Source: Haliotis asinina (Eukaryota > Mollusca > Gastropoda > Lepetellida > Haliotidae). Taken from it: DNA of 64,000 nt. The stretch covers positions 6,761,501-6,825,500 of the forward strand of contig NC_090285.1 in assembly GCF_037392515.1 (NCBI RefSeq). The letters run 5' to 3'. Both the position numbers and the translations under genes were made by a program. Below, piece by piece: positions 1 through 12,361 of this stretch. The stretch's first letter is position 1; each line of letters starts with the position of its first letter. Under the pieces are notes generated by a model, which was given only the letters and a program-made list of their open reading frames with translations, was not told the origin of the DNA and ran no database searches.

Positions 1-480
1 CACAACTACAGTCAGCAAAGAGTAACACCATGACTAGAACCAACAACTAGCAACACCATGACTAGAACCAGCAACTAGTAACACCATGACTAGAACCAGC
101 AACTAGTAACACCATGACTAGAACCAGCAACTAGAAACACCATGACTAGAGCCAGCAACTAGTAACACCATGACTAGAAACAGCAACTAGTGACACCATC
201 ACTAGAACCAACAATTGGTAACACCATGACCATAGCCAACAACTAGTAATCTCATGACTAGAGCCAGCAACTAGTAACCTCATGACTAGAGCCAGCAACT
301 AGTAACCTCATGACTAGAGCCAGCAACTAGTAACCTCATGACTAGTGCCAACAACTAGTAACCATATGACTAGAGGCAACAACTAGTAATCTCATGACTA
401 GAGCCAACAACTAGTAACCTCATGACTAGAGCCAGCAACTAGTAACCTCATGAATAGAGCTAACATCATGTGACAAGTAA
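1..480. repeat. 28-bp minisatellite, array cut by the window edge
   Basis: About 17 imperfect units, each holding 'CATGACTAGA', 'CAGCAACTAG' and 'TAAC'. The period is 28 bp (for example 'gcaactagta' at 71 recurs at 99). Units in the first half read 'aacaccatgactagaacc' and those in the second half 'aacctcatgactagagcc', so two subfamilies lie in separate blocks. The array starts before base 1 and decays by about 480. Confidence 0.9.
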
Positions 481-849
481 CACCCTGACAAGAATCAGCA
501 CAATGTAACATTGGGACAACATCTGACAGCACGTAATGACATGGCTACAGCCAGCAGTCATCACAACCCTGCCCACAAGACAGTGACACTTGTCTGTATG
601 GTAATCATGCCACCAACATAACTGCACTTAGTTAGTTTTCCTACACATTATTGAGACAATCTTTATTTCCTAATTATAATTTTGACAATATAATTTAAAA
701 TAGGTGCAGCATTATGTAGTAATGCACTCAGTATGGGATGAAACTCTTGTAGGCTAAAGAGTGAACATGACTGCATAAAGAGTTATCTCCCCTTGAGTAG
801 CAGATGGCTTCATGTGATGACATGACCTATTTGACAGCAGAAGAGTAAA

Positions 850-1750
850 GAAAGCTGTTTCTACAAGATCTTAAAGGGATGAGCCTGATGCAAAAAAAAG
901 TGTTAGTTGGTAGACGTGACATTCCTCTGTCAACAATATGCAGAACTTTGATGAATATTCAGTCAAGAGTTGGTACTGAGCACAAGACTAGGGCAGGTAC
1001 ACCAAGGAAGTTCAATACTACGGATTGTTAGTGACTTCACATTGTGAGTTGTGGAAAATTGAAAAGCGTTGAGAATATCAGAAATGAGATTATAAACAGA
1101 GGAAATCCTCAGGAATGTAATGAAACCCTGAAACAAGAATTAAAAAGTCTTCACTGGGAGATTCCCACAGGAATTCCCTCACCATTGATGAAAGATGTAC
1201 AAAGAGAAACATGTTACACAGGTAGAGGGCTCACGAAATTCAAGATGAAGATAACCTTTTCTTTCCTGGTGGAAGTACTATCTGATTTTTTCTGGACAAA
1301 AGATACTGTGAAACCTATCTTCCAATTGCCAAAGCATAGCTTAAAATTTCACATGGGGTGGGATACCACCACATGGAGTGAAGTACTTGTGTATTTTCAC
1401 TGGAAATTTACCAAAGGAGCAATATGTTGACATCTTAAATGACCTCCATCTTCCAACGGCCCAAACACTGTATGAAGACAATGGGATTTTCCTGCAGTTA
1501 CAACCCAAAAAACAGTGGTTGCTGGATAAAAATTTACAAGTTTTAGACTGGCCTAGCTACAGTCCAGATCTTAACACTATTGAGAATGTGTGGAGACTAA
1601 TGAAGGAGAATAAACCAAAAAGGACTCAAAAACACTGAAGAATGACATGGTTGAATATTGGGATACGCTGTCACAATGTTTCCTACAAACTTTGATTAGT
1701 TGTGTACCTAGGCACATCACAGGACGTTTCACTAAATCCTTAAAAGACAC
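850..1750 (+). pseudogene. Degraded Tc1/mariner-type transposase copy
   Basis: Remnant of a DD34E (Tc1-like) DNA transposase, the enzyme that cuts and pastes the element at TA sites. The N-terminal part at about 890-1020 reads like the paired-type helix-turn-helix ('IPLSTICRTL', then 'RAGTPRKFNTTD'). The catalytic C-terminal part is open at 1378-1638 and contains 'QVLDWPSYSPDLNTIENVW', the usual Tc1 signature around the third acidic residue. The Asp of 'YEDNG' and the Glu of 'TIENVW' are separated by exactly 34 residues. Between these parts the frame changes several times, and the first catalytic Asp is not recognisable, so the copy is dead. I found no convincing terminal inverted repeats. 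Family assignment is firm; exact ends are not. Confidence 0.8.
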
Positions 1751-1859
1751 TTTGTAAGAGAATCATATTTCAACATACTCATTTAAGGAAAACTTGTATA
1801 CTTTATATACATGCATTTGACTTTCTCAATAAATTCTGGGAATGTACGATTTTACTGAT

Positions 1860-2580
1860 ATATTGAATCGAGATAGTGGGGTCAAAAGCCACTTCAAATG
1901 GTGTCCCAGTTACACCTTCGCATGTCAGTTTGATGTCAGATGCCAGCCCAAAGTGACATAAGGGAATTATTGCTCACTGTGGTGTAAAAGGTCTGAAACA
2001 CAAGTCAAGTAAACAGCTCACTAATGTAAACCCAGATGACAACATTCCATACAACAATATGCAACAAAAGCCTCTCATCCAAAGCCATTAGTCCAGGAAA
2101 CTTCTGTTCAAGGTAGTACAATTGGCTAATAATAATCAACACAATAACATTACAATTTACTGAAAATGATGCAAAGTCAAGTCAAGGTCCGCAGTCTAAA
2201 CATCTTTACAATGATAGTGATAAAAGTAAAATGACAAAATATTGATATGTGACACATTTGGGCTAGTGGGCTAAAATGTTAGTCTAAACTGATATGCAAG
2301 GTACTGTGAGAGCAGGGGAGAAATCCATTTGCCCTGGGTTTGTCTGGTCAGGACCTGAACATTCACAGGCCATGGCAGCACTACAACAAACAATATCCCT
2401 GTGTGTGTCGGGTTTGAATCACAGCAATAACACACATACTGTTTACCTTAAATACCAAATGTACAATCAGTAAACAAAAAACAGAAGTTGATCTTCCCTG
2501 TGGTCACCAACCAACATCCTTACATACATCATGACCACCTCACCCACATGAGGGGTCACTTGAGTTTCTTCATCAACCAC
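1860..2580. other. Intergenic, no gene seen
   Basis: AT-rich sequence with only short open frames. I see nothing annotatable between the Tc1 remnant and the first family A repeat. Confidence 0.5.
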
Positions 2581-2583
2581 TTC

Positions 2584-2856
2584 AGACCCGTGAAGGTCCC
2601 GGGGTAGAATAGGCCTTCAGCAACCCATGCTTGCCATAAAAGGTGACTGTGCTTGTCATAAGAGGCGACTAACGGGATCGGGTGGTCAGACTAGCTGACT
2701 TGGTTGACACATGTCATCGGTTCCCCATTGCGCAGATCGATGCTCATGTTGTTGATCACTGGATTGTCTGGTCCAGACTCGATTATTTACAGACCGTCGC
2801 CATATAGCTGGAATATTGCTAAGTGCGACATAAAACTAAACTCACTCACTCACTCA
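2584..2856 (+). repeat. Interspersed repeat family A (SINE-like), full-length copy
   Basis: About 270 bp. It starts with 'gacccgtgaaggtcc', has the conserved core 'gatcgatgctcatgttg' and 'ggattgtctggtccagact', ends with 'ggaatattgctaagtgcgac', and closes in a (CTCA)n tail. The family recurs about ten times here in both orientations. I see no clear Pol III A/B boxes, so it could be a SINE or the 3' end of a LINE. Confidence 0.85.
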
Positions 2857-3026
2857 TCAACCACTTCAGCAGTAAAGTAATGTATTACATGGGTGATGAT
2901 TATAATGAGTCTAGTGCCTCTTTGAATGTCACTGAAGTTACATCAAAAGCCGGGCAGCTTTGTGTGGAGGGAAATCTTGAGTGACGCAGGTGTTAGACAT
3001 TAACCACTTGGGAAACCCACAAGCAG

Positions 3027-3168
3027 AGGTGAGTGAGTGAGTAAGGTTTCAGCAATATTCCAGTAAATATCACAAAGGAGGTCCCCATCTGGGGAATCAA
3101 ACCCAGGTTTTGGTGTGATGAACTTAAGTTTTAACCACACTGGGCAAAAGGCTACCCCAGCAAGCATT
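3027..3168 (-). repeat. tRNA-derived SINE, family B
   Basis: Read on the minus strand: 'ggggtagcctttt' (A-box region), then 'gggtttgattccccagatg' (B-box GGTTYGATTCC), then 'ggaatattgctgaaacc' and a (CTCA)n tail. The promoter boxes identify a tRNA-derived head. Moderately diverged copy. Confidence 0.75.
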
Positions 3169-3169
3169 G

Positions 3170-4430
3170 GTGTGATGATGACAAAATTAAATATATACTC
3201 TAGGCAAACTTCAAAACAACCATTATCATAGGCTTCTGATAGGCCAAAGAAACAAAGTCTGCACAGAAAACTGCACCCATTCCTCATCTAGGAAGAAGCA
3301 TTTGAAAGGTTCACAAGAAAATGGTTTTCAAAACAATTACCAGTATCCAAAGCATCATGAAGATCGTATAACAAACTTCTTGCTCATAAACAGTCTCTTT
3401 GAAAATCTTTTCAAAATTATGCTGATAGTTTACATAATTTGTTTTTTCAATATAAAATTTTGGTCTTGTGTTACCTACATTCATGAGTGAAATGGTAGGA
3501 GACAAACTTTCAATGGACATGTATGACATGAACAGTAACAAACACCAAACAATGTTTTGTTAGAATACCATGCATTTACAAATAACATGCACTGAAATAG
3601 ATTCAAGTTAACAGAATGTCACAGATAAGATGTTGTTAAACACTTCTTAGTAGTCCTGGAACAATTCCATTCAGTTACATCTAAACAAGCTAGAGGATGG
3701 AACACTCGTGCTGGTTGGAAACAGTCAACAGGGGTTAGCACCAACCAATGGACTGGCTACTTACTGGGCATTCCAAGACAACGGATCAGCCCCAAACCTT
3801 CTGTCACCAACAAAAGATTGGAGGCATTGTATTAGTCACAATTAAATCTCATGTTGTAATGATTTCATACACAAATGACGTATTCATAAATATCCATGGC
3901 TGTGCCTCAAGAACTAGCACAGCTATTTTTTTAATTTTTTCCCAATATCATACAGAATCATTATCAGTTGGTTTCTAGACACACAGTAAGTGTATTTGTA
4001 CCTACTTTTTAAAGTTCTCAATAACTCATTTGCTACTCTCAACAAGCAGAATTCCTCAAAATTACATTACAGTCTTATGTTATTACAAATATCATAAATA
4101 AAGTTAAAGGTTCTAGAACTACAAAAATCTATCTACTCCTAAAGAAAGGTAACCTATATCAGAGTCCACGCCATCTTCATTCTGACAATTGGTCAAATAA
4201 TTACAATAGTCAAATATTCCCAAAACAATAACACTGTTTTCAATGAATTGTAATAACAAAGGTGACATTTACAAACAAATGATAGCACATTTACAAACAA
4301 AATAAAATGCATCTTCTTACATGCTAATTATGAATCACATACTTACTATGATATTTTATATGGTCCAAAAAGCATGCTAAAATCACACTGATTTTTGGTG
4401 CTTGATGGCTTGAACACTGAAATGGTTACC
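3170..4430. other. Intergenic, no gene seen
   Basis: AT-rich. Short overlapping open frames on both strands at 3300-3540 and one at 3748-3978 have no recognisable domain or splice context. If the glycine-rich frame just beyond it (minus strand) is a real terminal exon, part of this stretch could be its 3' UTR. Confidence 0.4.
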
Positions 4431-4433
4431 TAT

Positions 4434-4571
4434 CTACAGTGCTAAAAAGTATATCAAGTGTACTGACTGTGATCCTGGTGCTCCTCCCCCTCCACCGCTG
4501 CCACCCCCACCCCCTGTACCGCCCCCACCCCCAAGGCCTGTCATACTGTCTAGCTGGTTCCGAAAGGCCAT
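4434..4571 (-). CDS. Possible glycine-rich mini-ORF or exon
   Basis: Reading from an ATG at 4571 gives 45 codons: a short head 'MAFRNQLDSMTG', a run of about 18 residues that is almost all glycine, then a hydrophobic tail 'VHLIYFLAL' and a stop. Just upstream on the same strand, 'ttttgacag' at about 4600 could be a splice acceptor, leaving the ATG near the start of an exon. No partner exon was found. The purine-rich (GGN)n tract could equally be a simple repeat. I do not recognise the protein. Confidence 0.2.
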   Translation of the reverse strand: MAFRNQLDSMTGLGGGGGTGGGGGSGGGGGAPGSQSVHLIYFLAL

Positions 4572-4619
4572 GACTGTTGTCTCTTGGAATCAAGTAGCTA
4601 GTGGCCTGTCAAAATACAG

Positions 4620-7330
4620 TAATAATGCAATATCAGTTACATATATTATTCACTATGTTTTGAATCAACTCAAACACAAAGAATCTGATAAAACATAAGC
4701 CCTGCATCAGCATGATAAAGGTGTAAACATTTGTCCCATTAGACTTACTGTGTTATCTGATATTATGCTAGCTATATATCCAATATGATGTGGTATTCTA
4801 ATTTCAACATCCAATTTCGGTACCCTCTAAGATAATGTGAGTGCCTGAATCAAAAATCAAACATGACATTCTTACCTGAAATTGTCATGCTATGTGTTAG
4901 CTATATATATCAGTAACATATATCCATGACTACCAATTAACACATCAGACAGAAAGGAACAATATGTATGCAAATACAAATATATACTTGGATGAATCCG
5001 GACTTGATTGGAGAAAATACTTGCTGCACCAACCGTAATAGTCAATTAATGACAGCATAAACATCTTTACAGCGTCTCTTTGAATACTGCACTCACATAT
5101 AATTCACATCAGGCTGGTGTAAAACAGAACATGCAACTGTCTGCCTCAACATATTTCTATGCATTTCATAGCGTTACCAAGACGCATTAATAACCCAAAG
5201 TGACATATGCACGCATGTTCAAATGATAATTTCGCTTTGTTGAATGTGACAGTAGTAACAGCTTGTCTTTGCAGGTGCAATTTTGGGACGAGTTATTGTC
5301 ACTATTCACACATGCTTTGCAGTTCATTTTGACAACCTTACCCTCAGGCTGAAATACATATAACTAAAGCTACGAAAATGTTCACAAATATTAACAAACC
5401 TTTCGTATAACTGGTAAATTTTATAATTTTTAACCCAAGATGGCATGAAGACATTGTGCGAAATTGGGCATACTTAATCGACCTTGACCTTCCCTTTTAT
5501 AAATTTGATTTGGGAAATTATCACATCAAGGGTGGCGTTTGTGATAGTCTAAAAACAAAATAAAGAATCCCAATTAACGACATATGGATTACCTGGAGAC
5601 AAATGTAGTTTATCTTTTTTATAAATCCTCCGATTTCATGATTCAGCTAGTTAAAACCTCTTCTGATGTGAAAACCATGATTGTAAATTCTATAACAGCG
5701 CCATCTATCGATGTAAGAAGAAGAGGCCAGTTATCTCCCTTAGACTGGCCCGACTTAATAATAACTTACGCGTACAATAAGCGCGATTCTCTTATCGAAT
5801 TCAACATTATAACTCCATGTTTACTTGACTTAATTGTCCTCTCTGTATTCAACTACTTAGGCTTCTTGGTAAACTGATATCAATGTACATTAATCATAAC
5901 TTGTATAAATATGCTAGCTCCTATATGTTATCTCAAAAATACAAAAATTGTAAACTATAGCTAAGCAAGTTTCATGTCATTTCTTCCAACTTCTAAATGC
6001 CCACTGGAGCCTTCTATGGTACCAGTAAACGTAAATTGATAGTATCAAACCAAGGACCGTATACCGATAATGGTAAAGTATAGCCGAGGTCTGTTCCTCG
6101 GTACATGGTCTCTGGTCTAACTGTTCCGCGCAGTACTAAACTTCGTCCAATACATCAAGTGTAAAAAGAATCAACTAAATGCTGTTTATCAAACAAAGTT
6201 GCTGATTATATAACCGCATATATCTGATTATATAACTGCATATATAGTGACGTTTACATTTGATATGTGGGAGCTCTCGTGTTTTGTAAATCCCACGTTC
6301 GTAACAGTCGCAAGCAAAAAGTAATCTTTATCTCAATATATTAGAAGAGATAATTTAATTACATATGTGTGTTACGAGTGCATGCATTAATGCTGTCAAA
6401 AACTTTATCTTTGTTCTAACAGGATAGTTTACTAGCAACATTTATGGTGGTAATGTTATGCTTTCGCAAAAGCTTTAGAACTGCATGTTGACCTTTACTG
6501 TTAACCTTTTATTTTTCAATGAAAAAGTAAATTAAAGTCCTGCTAGCTGTCTATCAGGAAGTCAGTTCCACCCCGAACTTGAACAGTTGTTTCTACCTGA
6601 GTATTTTTTTTTTCAGATAATATTTTCCTTATTTCTGTCAGTGTATGAGATACGAAAACGAACCAGTATCTGAAAATCCCACTGTGTCGGTTACTATGAG
6701 TGCAATGAGGAAAAGACCACTTTAAAGCTGCGCACAAACCAAAGTGGGCTTCTTGAGTAGGGCAGTTATTATTATGATCATGTTTTGTTTGTCTGTCTGT
6801 CTGTCTATATTTGAACATCAGTCCTCACAAATAAAGTACTTAGGCTTGTCAAAGTTTTCTCTATGAATCAAACATTCCTACTGTCAGGATTAGCAAGAAG
6901 CGTATATATCATAGTACGTGCAGGAAAGCTTGATCTTCAATACAGAGTACCGAATCTCTTCCCTGTTGGAGATATATCTTCTTTTATTAATAACGTTAAG
7001 ATGTTGCTGTTAACATGTTCTTCCAATCTTGGACTTATACTCTGAATCACAGCTCCACATATTGTATTTATCGTCAATGACTTTAGCTCCTGAGGAGTAT
7101 TTAGATTGCATTGTTGACGATCGACTACAGATGTGGTCTATTTAAAGTACAGAGTAAATATAATGAAGGGAGGTGGTTAAGGGTAAATTAATCTGTTTCA
7201 TAGACTGCTTGAACAACAGCCACATATCTAACCGCAGGTCACCACAAGGTAATGGCATTTCACTCCACATTGCATCTGAAAGTTTTACATTCCCGGATAG
7301 GGTTACTGATAGTTGACAATGCTGCACATA
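4620..7330. other. Intergenic, no gene seen
   Basis: AT-rich. A 97-codon open frame at 5584-5877 (plus) and a 91-codon frame at 6543-6818 (minus, containing a QTDR repeat from a (GTCT)n tract) have no recognisable domain, and I do not call them genes. Confidence 0.4.
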
Positions 7331-7334
7331 TGAG

Positions 7335-7497
7335 TGGATGTATGAGTGTGGTTTTACGCCGCTTTTATTTATATTCTAGCAATGTCTTGGGGACACCAGA
7401 AATGGGCTTAACACATTAAACCCATGTGGTGAATCTAACCCAGGTCTTCGCCCTGACGAGCGAACGTTTCAACCTCTAAGCTACCCCATCGCCCACT
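7335..7497 (-). repeat. tRNA-derived SINE, family B
   Basis: On the minus strand: 'gggcgatggggtagctta', the B-box region 'ctgggttagattcaccac', 'cccatttctggtgtcccc', then the 3' part 'gctagaatataaat' and 'cggcgtaaaacc'. Nearly full length without a long (CTCA)n tail. Confidence 0.75.
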
Positions 7498-7499
7498 GC

Positions 7500-8455
7500 A
7501 CATGAATATTCCAACTCCATGACTGTAATAGTAACGGTGGTCTATTAATAGATCGCAGGCTTGTCTGCATGGTGTAAGTGACAGATGGTTATCACTTTCG
7601 ACTCAACAAACTTCAATTCGAACCGACATTCGAACCCACGATCATCGGTTTCTGTCACGACTAAGGGACGCAACTCTGCATAGGGAATTACGATGCCTTA
7701 GGTAAGGTTCCAGCTTATGTCCGCGGCCACTAAGACTGATATGGCTGGGTCTGTGACAGAGGATCAAGTCAGATCAGCTATGATGTCGCGCAGCTGTCAC
7801 AGGGCTAGTGTTGATTTGTGTTTATATCCTCTTTGGCCATTATTTCAGAAATATTAGCTTAATGTTTACAGAAAACGGTGCTCTAACAATTGTGTTGACA
7901 CCTATTGCCACAGAACTACTGTACATAAGTGATAGAACTGTCGTCAGAGCCACGGTGAATCCGGAACTTAACTTCTTGAACACAGGGTCCTACGAAATCC
8001 AAGGGACGCAATTCTAACTAGACGCCGCCTTCGAAACCCTGTATTTATGATTAATTGAAAGTGGGAACCGAGTGAATCCTGGCGATTCAAAAATCAAATA
8101 CTGCTGTAATATACTGCATGATATTCAGATAAGTTGTATTTAAGTTGTATCGGGGTATATCTGTTGTGTTCATGCATGGGTGTGTCGTGGACCCTAGCGA
8201 TGTAGCTATCCTCACATACTGCCTAAATGTGTTTTGTATCAATGTACTCATATTGCGTAGTTCCCCATGTAAATGTCGATACTATCGATGACTCATTATA
8301 TCACTATGTTATAGTTCCTCTATACAAACAGCGCCACAGTGGAATCAGCTGCGGGGACTGGGAAACTTACTATCTTCATACCTCACCTATAGACTAACAG
8401 CTAGTCTCTGAAATGAACATATTTTACAGAAAAAACGTCCATAGTGAAAAAATAA
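7500..8455. other. Intergenic, no gene seen
   Basis: No recognisable coding region. A short open frame at 7808-8017 has no domain. Confidence 0.4.
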
Positions 8456-8456
8456 T

Positions 8457-8582
8457 ATAATGAAATGGAGCCCTGAGACTTTCTTCGTTTTCAGAAGCTG
8501 TGGAAATCTAGACTTGCCACATTTTCTAGACTTGCGTGGGGTTTCTGGGATATTTATACTTCAGGGTCTGCACGACAGACTG
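8457..8582 (+). repeat. Dispersed ~125-bp repeat, copy 1
   Basis: Begins near 'gagccctgagactttcttc', continues through 'gctgtggaaatctagac' and 'acattttctagacttgcgtg', and ends near 'gacagactgacc'. A clearly homologous copy is at about 50045-50172. It belongs to neither SINE family. Confidence 0.75.
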
Positions 8583-9037
8583 ACCTCAGCTATTGAGAAT
8601 AAGAATGCCCATCACAGTATCATTATCAGAACAGACGTATTTGCATCTATATGAACGGTTCAGTAACGATGAAATATACTGGTCATGCATCTTATCGCAT
8701 ATATTTTAATATTAAATGCTCACAAACGTTTAAAGCAAGTTAATGAGCCCTGGTATCATTGGTATCAATGAATAACTCATATTAACTGGAATTATTAATT
8801 TGACCCAGTCATGAACACACTTTTCAGGCTGTTTTTTTTGTAAATAGTTTGGCTTATGTTTCAGTTGCCATGGTACTGTATATCTGGATAAGAATGCGGT
8901 ACTTGTGAAGTTTCACAACGGCAGTATCAGTATGGGAAACAATTGTGGGAAGAGATGTGGTCCTATCAACTCGGAGCAGACGACCGGATTCGATTCCCTA
9001 CAACTTATGAAATCCATTTCTTGTTCTTTCGTCGTCC

Positions 9038-9290
9038 ACCAGTGAAGATACAGGCTAGAACTGATTTTCAGTATCCTGTGCTTGTTGGAATCTTATCAAT
9101 GCGACTACCGGGATCGGCTGGTCAGGCTTGCTGACTTGGTTGACACATGCATGTCATCGTACCCCAGTTGCGTAGATCGATGCTCATGCTGTTGATCACT
9201 GATTGTCTGGTCCAGACTCAATTATTGACAGAACGCCGTCACATAGGTGGAATATTGCTGATTGCAGAGTAAACCTAAACTCACTCATTC
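9038..9290 (+). repeat. Interspersed repeat family A, diverged copy
   Basis: Has 'gtgaagatacaggctagaac', 'gggatcggctggtcagg', 'gatcgatgctcatgctg', 'attgtctggtccagactc' and 'ggaatattgctgattgcag', with a short degenerate CTCA tail. Confidence 0.8.
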
Positions 9291-9296
9291 TTCCAT

Positions 9297-9355
9297 CACC
9301 ATATTGACCAGGGTATTGCTGGAAGCGGCCTAAAACCACATTCATTCACTCACTG
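9297..9355 (+). repeat. Family B SINE 3' fragment
   Basis: Only the tail remains: 'gggtattgctggaagcggc', 'taaaacc' and '(ttca)cactcac'. It sits directly behind the family A copy. Confidence 0.5.
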
Positions 9356-9359
9356 GCCC

Positions 9360-10620
9360 TATTGGGGTCCACGTGTGTGCGGCTCTACACACGTGTCTTC
9401 AAAAGTGATGGTATCGCCGATACGTTAACATACGACTGTGTCACATCATGCACGATAGTCTGACCCGGAATCTGTGCAAAGATATAAATACACGTTTGTT
9501 AAGGTTATTCGTGTTGGCTCAATAAACACAAGAATATTATAACATAATCTGAAATACAAATCTGGTGTTTCCTTTCATAATAGGACGTAAACGTCCTTTC
9601 AAATAAATCTAACAAACACAGTATATTGTACAGTTAGTCATTTCATAGCATATATTTCCATAAACAATATAAGTTGACAGACTGAAGCTACTGTCCTAAC
9701 GAAACAGCTTTGTATACAAACTGACTTATATTTAGGTAAATGCGGAAAAAGAGCATAATGACATGCTTTCTAACTGTCCATGACAAAACGTATTTTATAT
9801 ACCTTCAATCTGTGTCTAGGTATTTAGTAGGACAATGCAATATGCTTCGACTGACATTTTAGCACTATTGGTCGTATGGTAGAAGTTTCATTGCATGATA
9901 ACAGTGTCATCCATAGACATTTTTCCATTCAGGGATATATGCAACTTAAACAAATACAATGTTGTGTAACATAATTACAGTAATTGTTTTTGTTCGCATT
10001 AAGGAAAAAATGAAAGCTGTTTTGAAGCACCGAGCGCATGTGTGTGTGTCTGCGTGCATGCTTCGTGACCCTGAAGCCAACATATAATTGCAAATTCCCT
10101 TCTCAGAAGCGTCATTGAAACGATACGTTGTGTCGTCTTTGCATGAATTAAAAAAACGTTTTGACGTGAGATTTATCAGTTTTGTCGTGAGAGCTTGACA
10201 TGGGTATTAAAAGCGTAAGTCTCAAGCCAAAGTCGTGAAAGTCGGCAGACATGTGTCTGGCGAGTTTAAAACAGAACGAAGCGGGTAAAATTTCACTGTG
10301 ATATCGATGTTTACGTAAGACGAGGCGATATCAAATGTGTTACCAAGGTAACAAACTCAAATTCTGCCAGTGACACCTGACACCTGTCTGACTGGGGAAA
10401 GGATTTATCACAACTAAGTGAGCTGATGTTCTCAAACGAAAACTGCTAAACGCCTGAATCTGGTTTCAAGGCTTTTAATGATTTCTTTCATTAAGATATT
10501 TTTCAATGTTATGGATGACATTTTGAAAGATATATTGTTTAAATCGAAATTCATATTTTGTAATTCAACAAAAGAACCCAGATTTAGCGAATAAACAACA
10601 GAATGACCCAGATGTATTTG
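9360..10620. other. Intergenic, no gene seen
   Basis: No recognisable coding region. It leads into the 41-bp array. Confidence 0.4.
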
Positions 10621-10623
10621 TGA

Positions 10624-11560
10624 CATATTGTACTCTATGTTACTCCAGGGTATAACTAAGTGACATATATGTACTATATGTTACTCCAGGGTATAACTAA
10701 GTGACATATATGTACTATAGCTTAGTCCAGGGTATAACTAAGTGACATATTGTACTATATGTTACTCCATGGTATAACTAAGTGACATATATGTACTATA
10801 TGTTACTCCATGGTATAACTAAGTGACATATATGTGCTATATGTTACTCCAGGGTATAACTAAGTGACATATATGTGCTATATGTTACTCCAGGGTATAA
10901 CTAAGTGACATATATGTGCTATATGTTACTCCAGGGTATAACTAAGTGACATATATGTACTATATGTTACTCCAGGGTATAACTAAGTGACATATATGTA
11001 CTATATGTTACTCCAGGGTATAACTAAGTGACATATATGTACTATATGTTACTCCAGGGTATAACTAAGTGACATATATGTACTATATGTTACTCCAGGG
11101 TATAACTAAGTGACATATATGTACTATATGTTACTCCAGGGTATAACTAAGTGACATATATGTGCTATATGTTACTCCAGGGTATAACTAAGTGACATAT
11201 ATGTGCTATATGTTACTCCAGGGTATAACTAAGTGACATATATGTACTATATGTTACTCCAGGGTATAACTAAGTGACATATATGTACTATATGTTACTC
11301 CAGGGTATAACTAAGTGACATATATGTGCTATATGTTACTCCAGGGTATAACTAAGTGACATATATGTACTATATGTTACTCCAGGGTATAACTAAGTGA
11401 CATATATGTACAATAGCTTACTCCAGGGTATAACTAAGTGACATATATGTACTATAGCTTAGTCCAGGGTATAACTAAGTGACATATTGTACTATATGTT
11501 ACTCCAGGGTATAACTAAGTGACATATATGTACTATATGTTACTCCAGGGTATAACTAGA
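10624..11560. repeat. 41-bp minisatellite
   Basis: About 23 units of 41 bp built from 'tgttactccagggtataact', 'aagtgacatatatgt' and 'actata'. Most units are nearly identical; the main variant is a/g in 'tgtactata' versus 'tgtgctata'. A variant block with 'agcttagtccaggg' followed by a shortened 'gacatattgtac' occurs near both ends (about 10719 and 11456). Confidence 0.95.
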
Positions 11561-12105
11561 AGACTTTGCAGCATACCAAGGAGCTCGATGTAGGCCATGG
11601 CGGGACTACGAGTTTATTTCTGTGAAGTAACTATGTCAGGTCTTTGAAGGACATTTAGAAGTGGAGTGTATAAGAAAAGTAAGATTTATGGATGTCAACT
11701 TTTTATTGTGGATAGCGTATTCGGAGCATATGCTTGACCCTTAAACCGTGTTATTCACAAGGGAGTTTACAGTCACAAATCCTGCTTTTCTAACAAACAT
11801 ATTACGTTGACTATTTCAGCAGTTTTGCAGTCATGAATTTTAAAGGAGATAAATGTATAATAGTGCATACAGCGTGCTCATAATATACCCGACAAAACTT
11901 CATCACAGACAACATACAAGGGCAGACAACTCGGTGTAGACTGTCAAGGTTCGTGAGAATGTGGTAAGAGGTTTGAACCTTCTGAGTGAGAGAGGTTAGT
12001 TCGATCACGGATAAGTAGTCTTGGTAGTCTGGGCTGCACTATATATTAAAATCGTAACTATTTACTAATCATTTTTTTTTTAAATAATGGAACGATGCAT
12101 AAATG
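11561..12105. other. Intergenic, no gene seen
   Basis: Unique-looking sequence with one 65-codon frame of no recognisable nature (11811-12008, minus). Confidence 0.4.
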
Positions 12106-12361
12106 TCCTGGGGTAGAATAGGCCTACAGCAACCCATGCTTCTCATAAAAGGCAACTATGCTTGTGGTAAGAGGCGACTAACGGGATCGGGTGGTCAGAC
12201 TCGCTGACTTGGTTGACACATGTCATCGGTTCCCACTTGCGCAGATCGATGCTCATGTTGTTGATCACTGGATTGTCTGGTCCAAACTCGATAATTTACA
12301 GACCGCCGCCATATATCTGGAATATTGCTGAGTGCGGAGTAAAACTAAACTCACTCACTCA
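12106..12361 (+). repeat. Interspersed repeat family A, near-complete copy
   Basis: Lacks the first few bases of the family. It has 'ggggtagaataggcctacag', 'acgggatcgggtggtcagac', 'gcagatcgatgctcatgttg' and 'ggaatattgctgagtgcgga', with a short CTCA tail. The overlapping 108-codon frame (12213-12539) is a by-product. Confidence 0.85.

Noticed and set aside
9985-10620. Regulatory region because of GTGTGTGT and CGTGAGA runs
   Set aside because: Too short and nonspecific to support any site.
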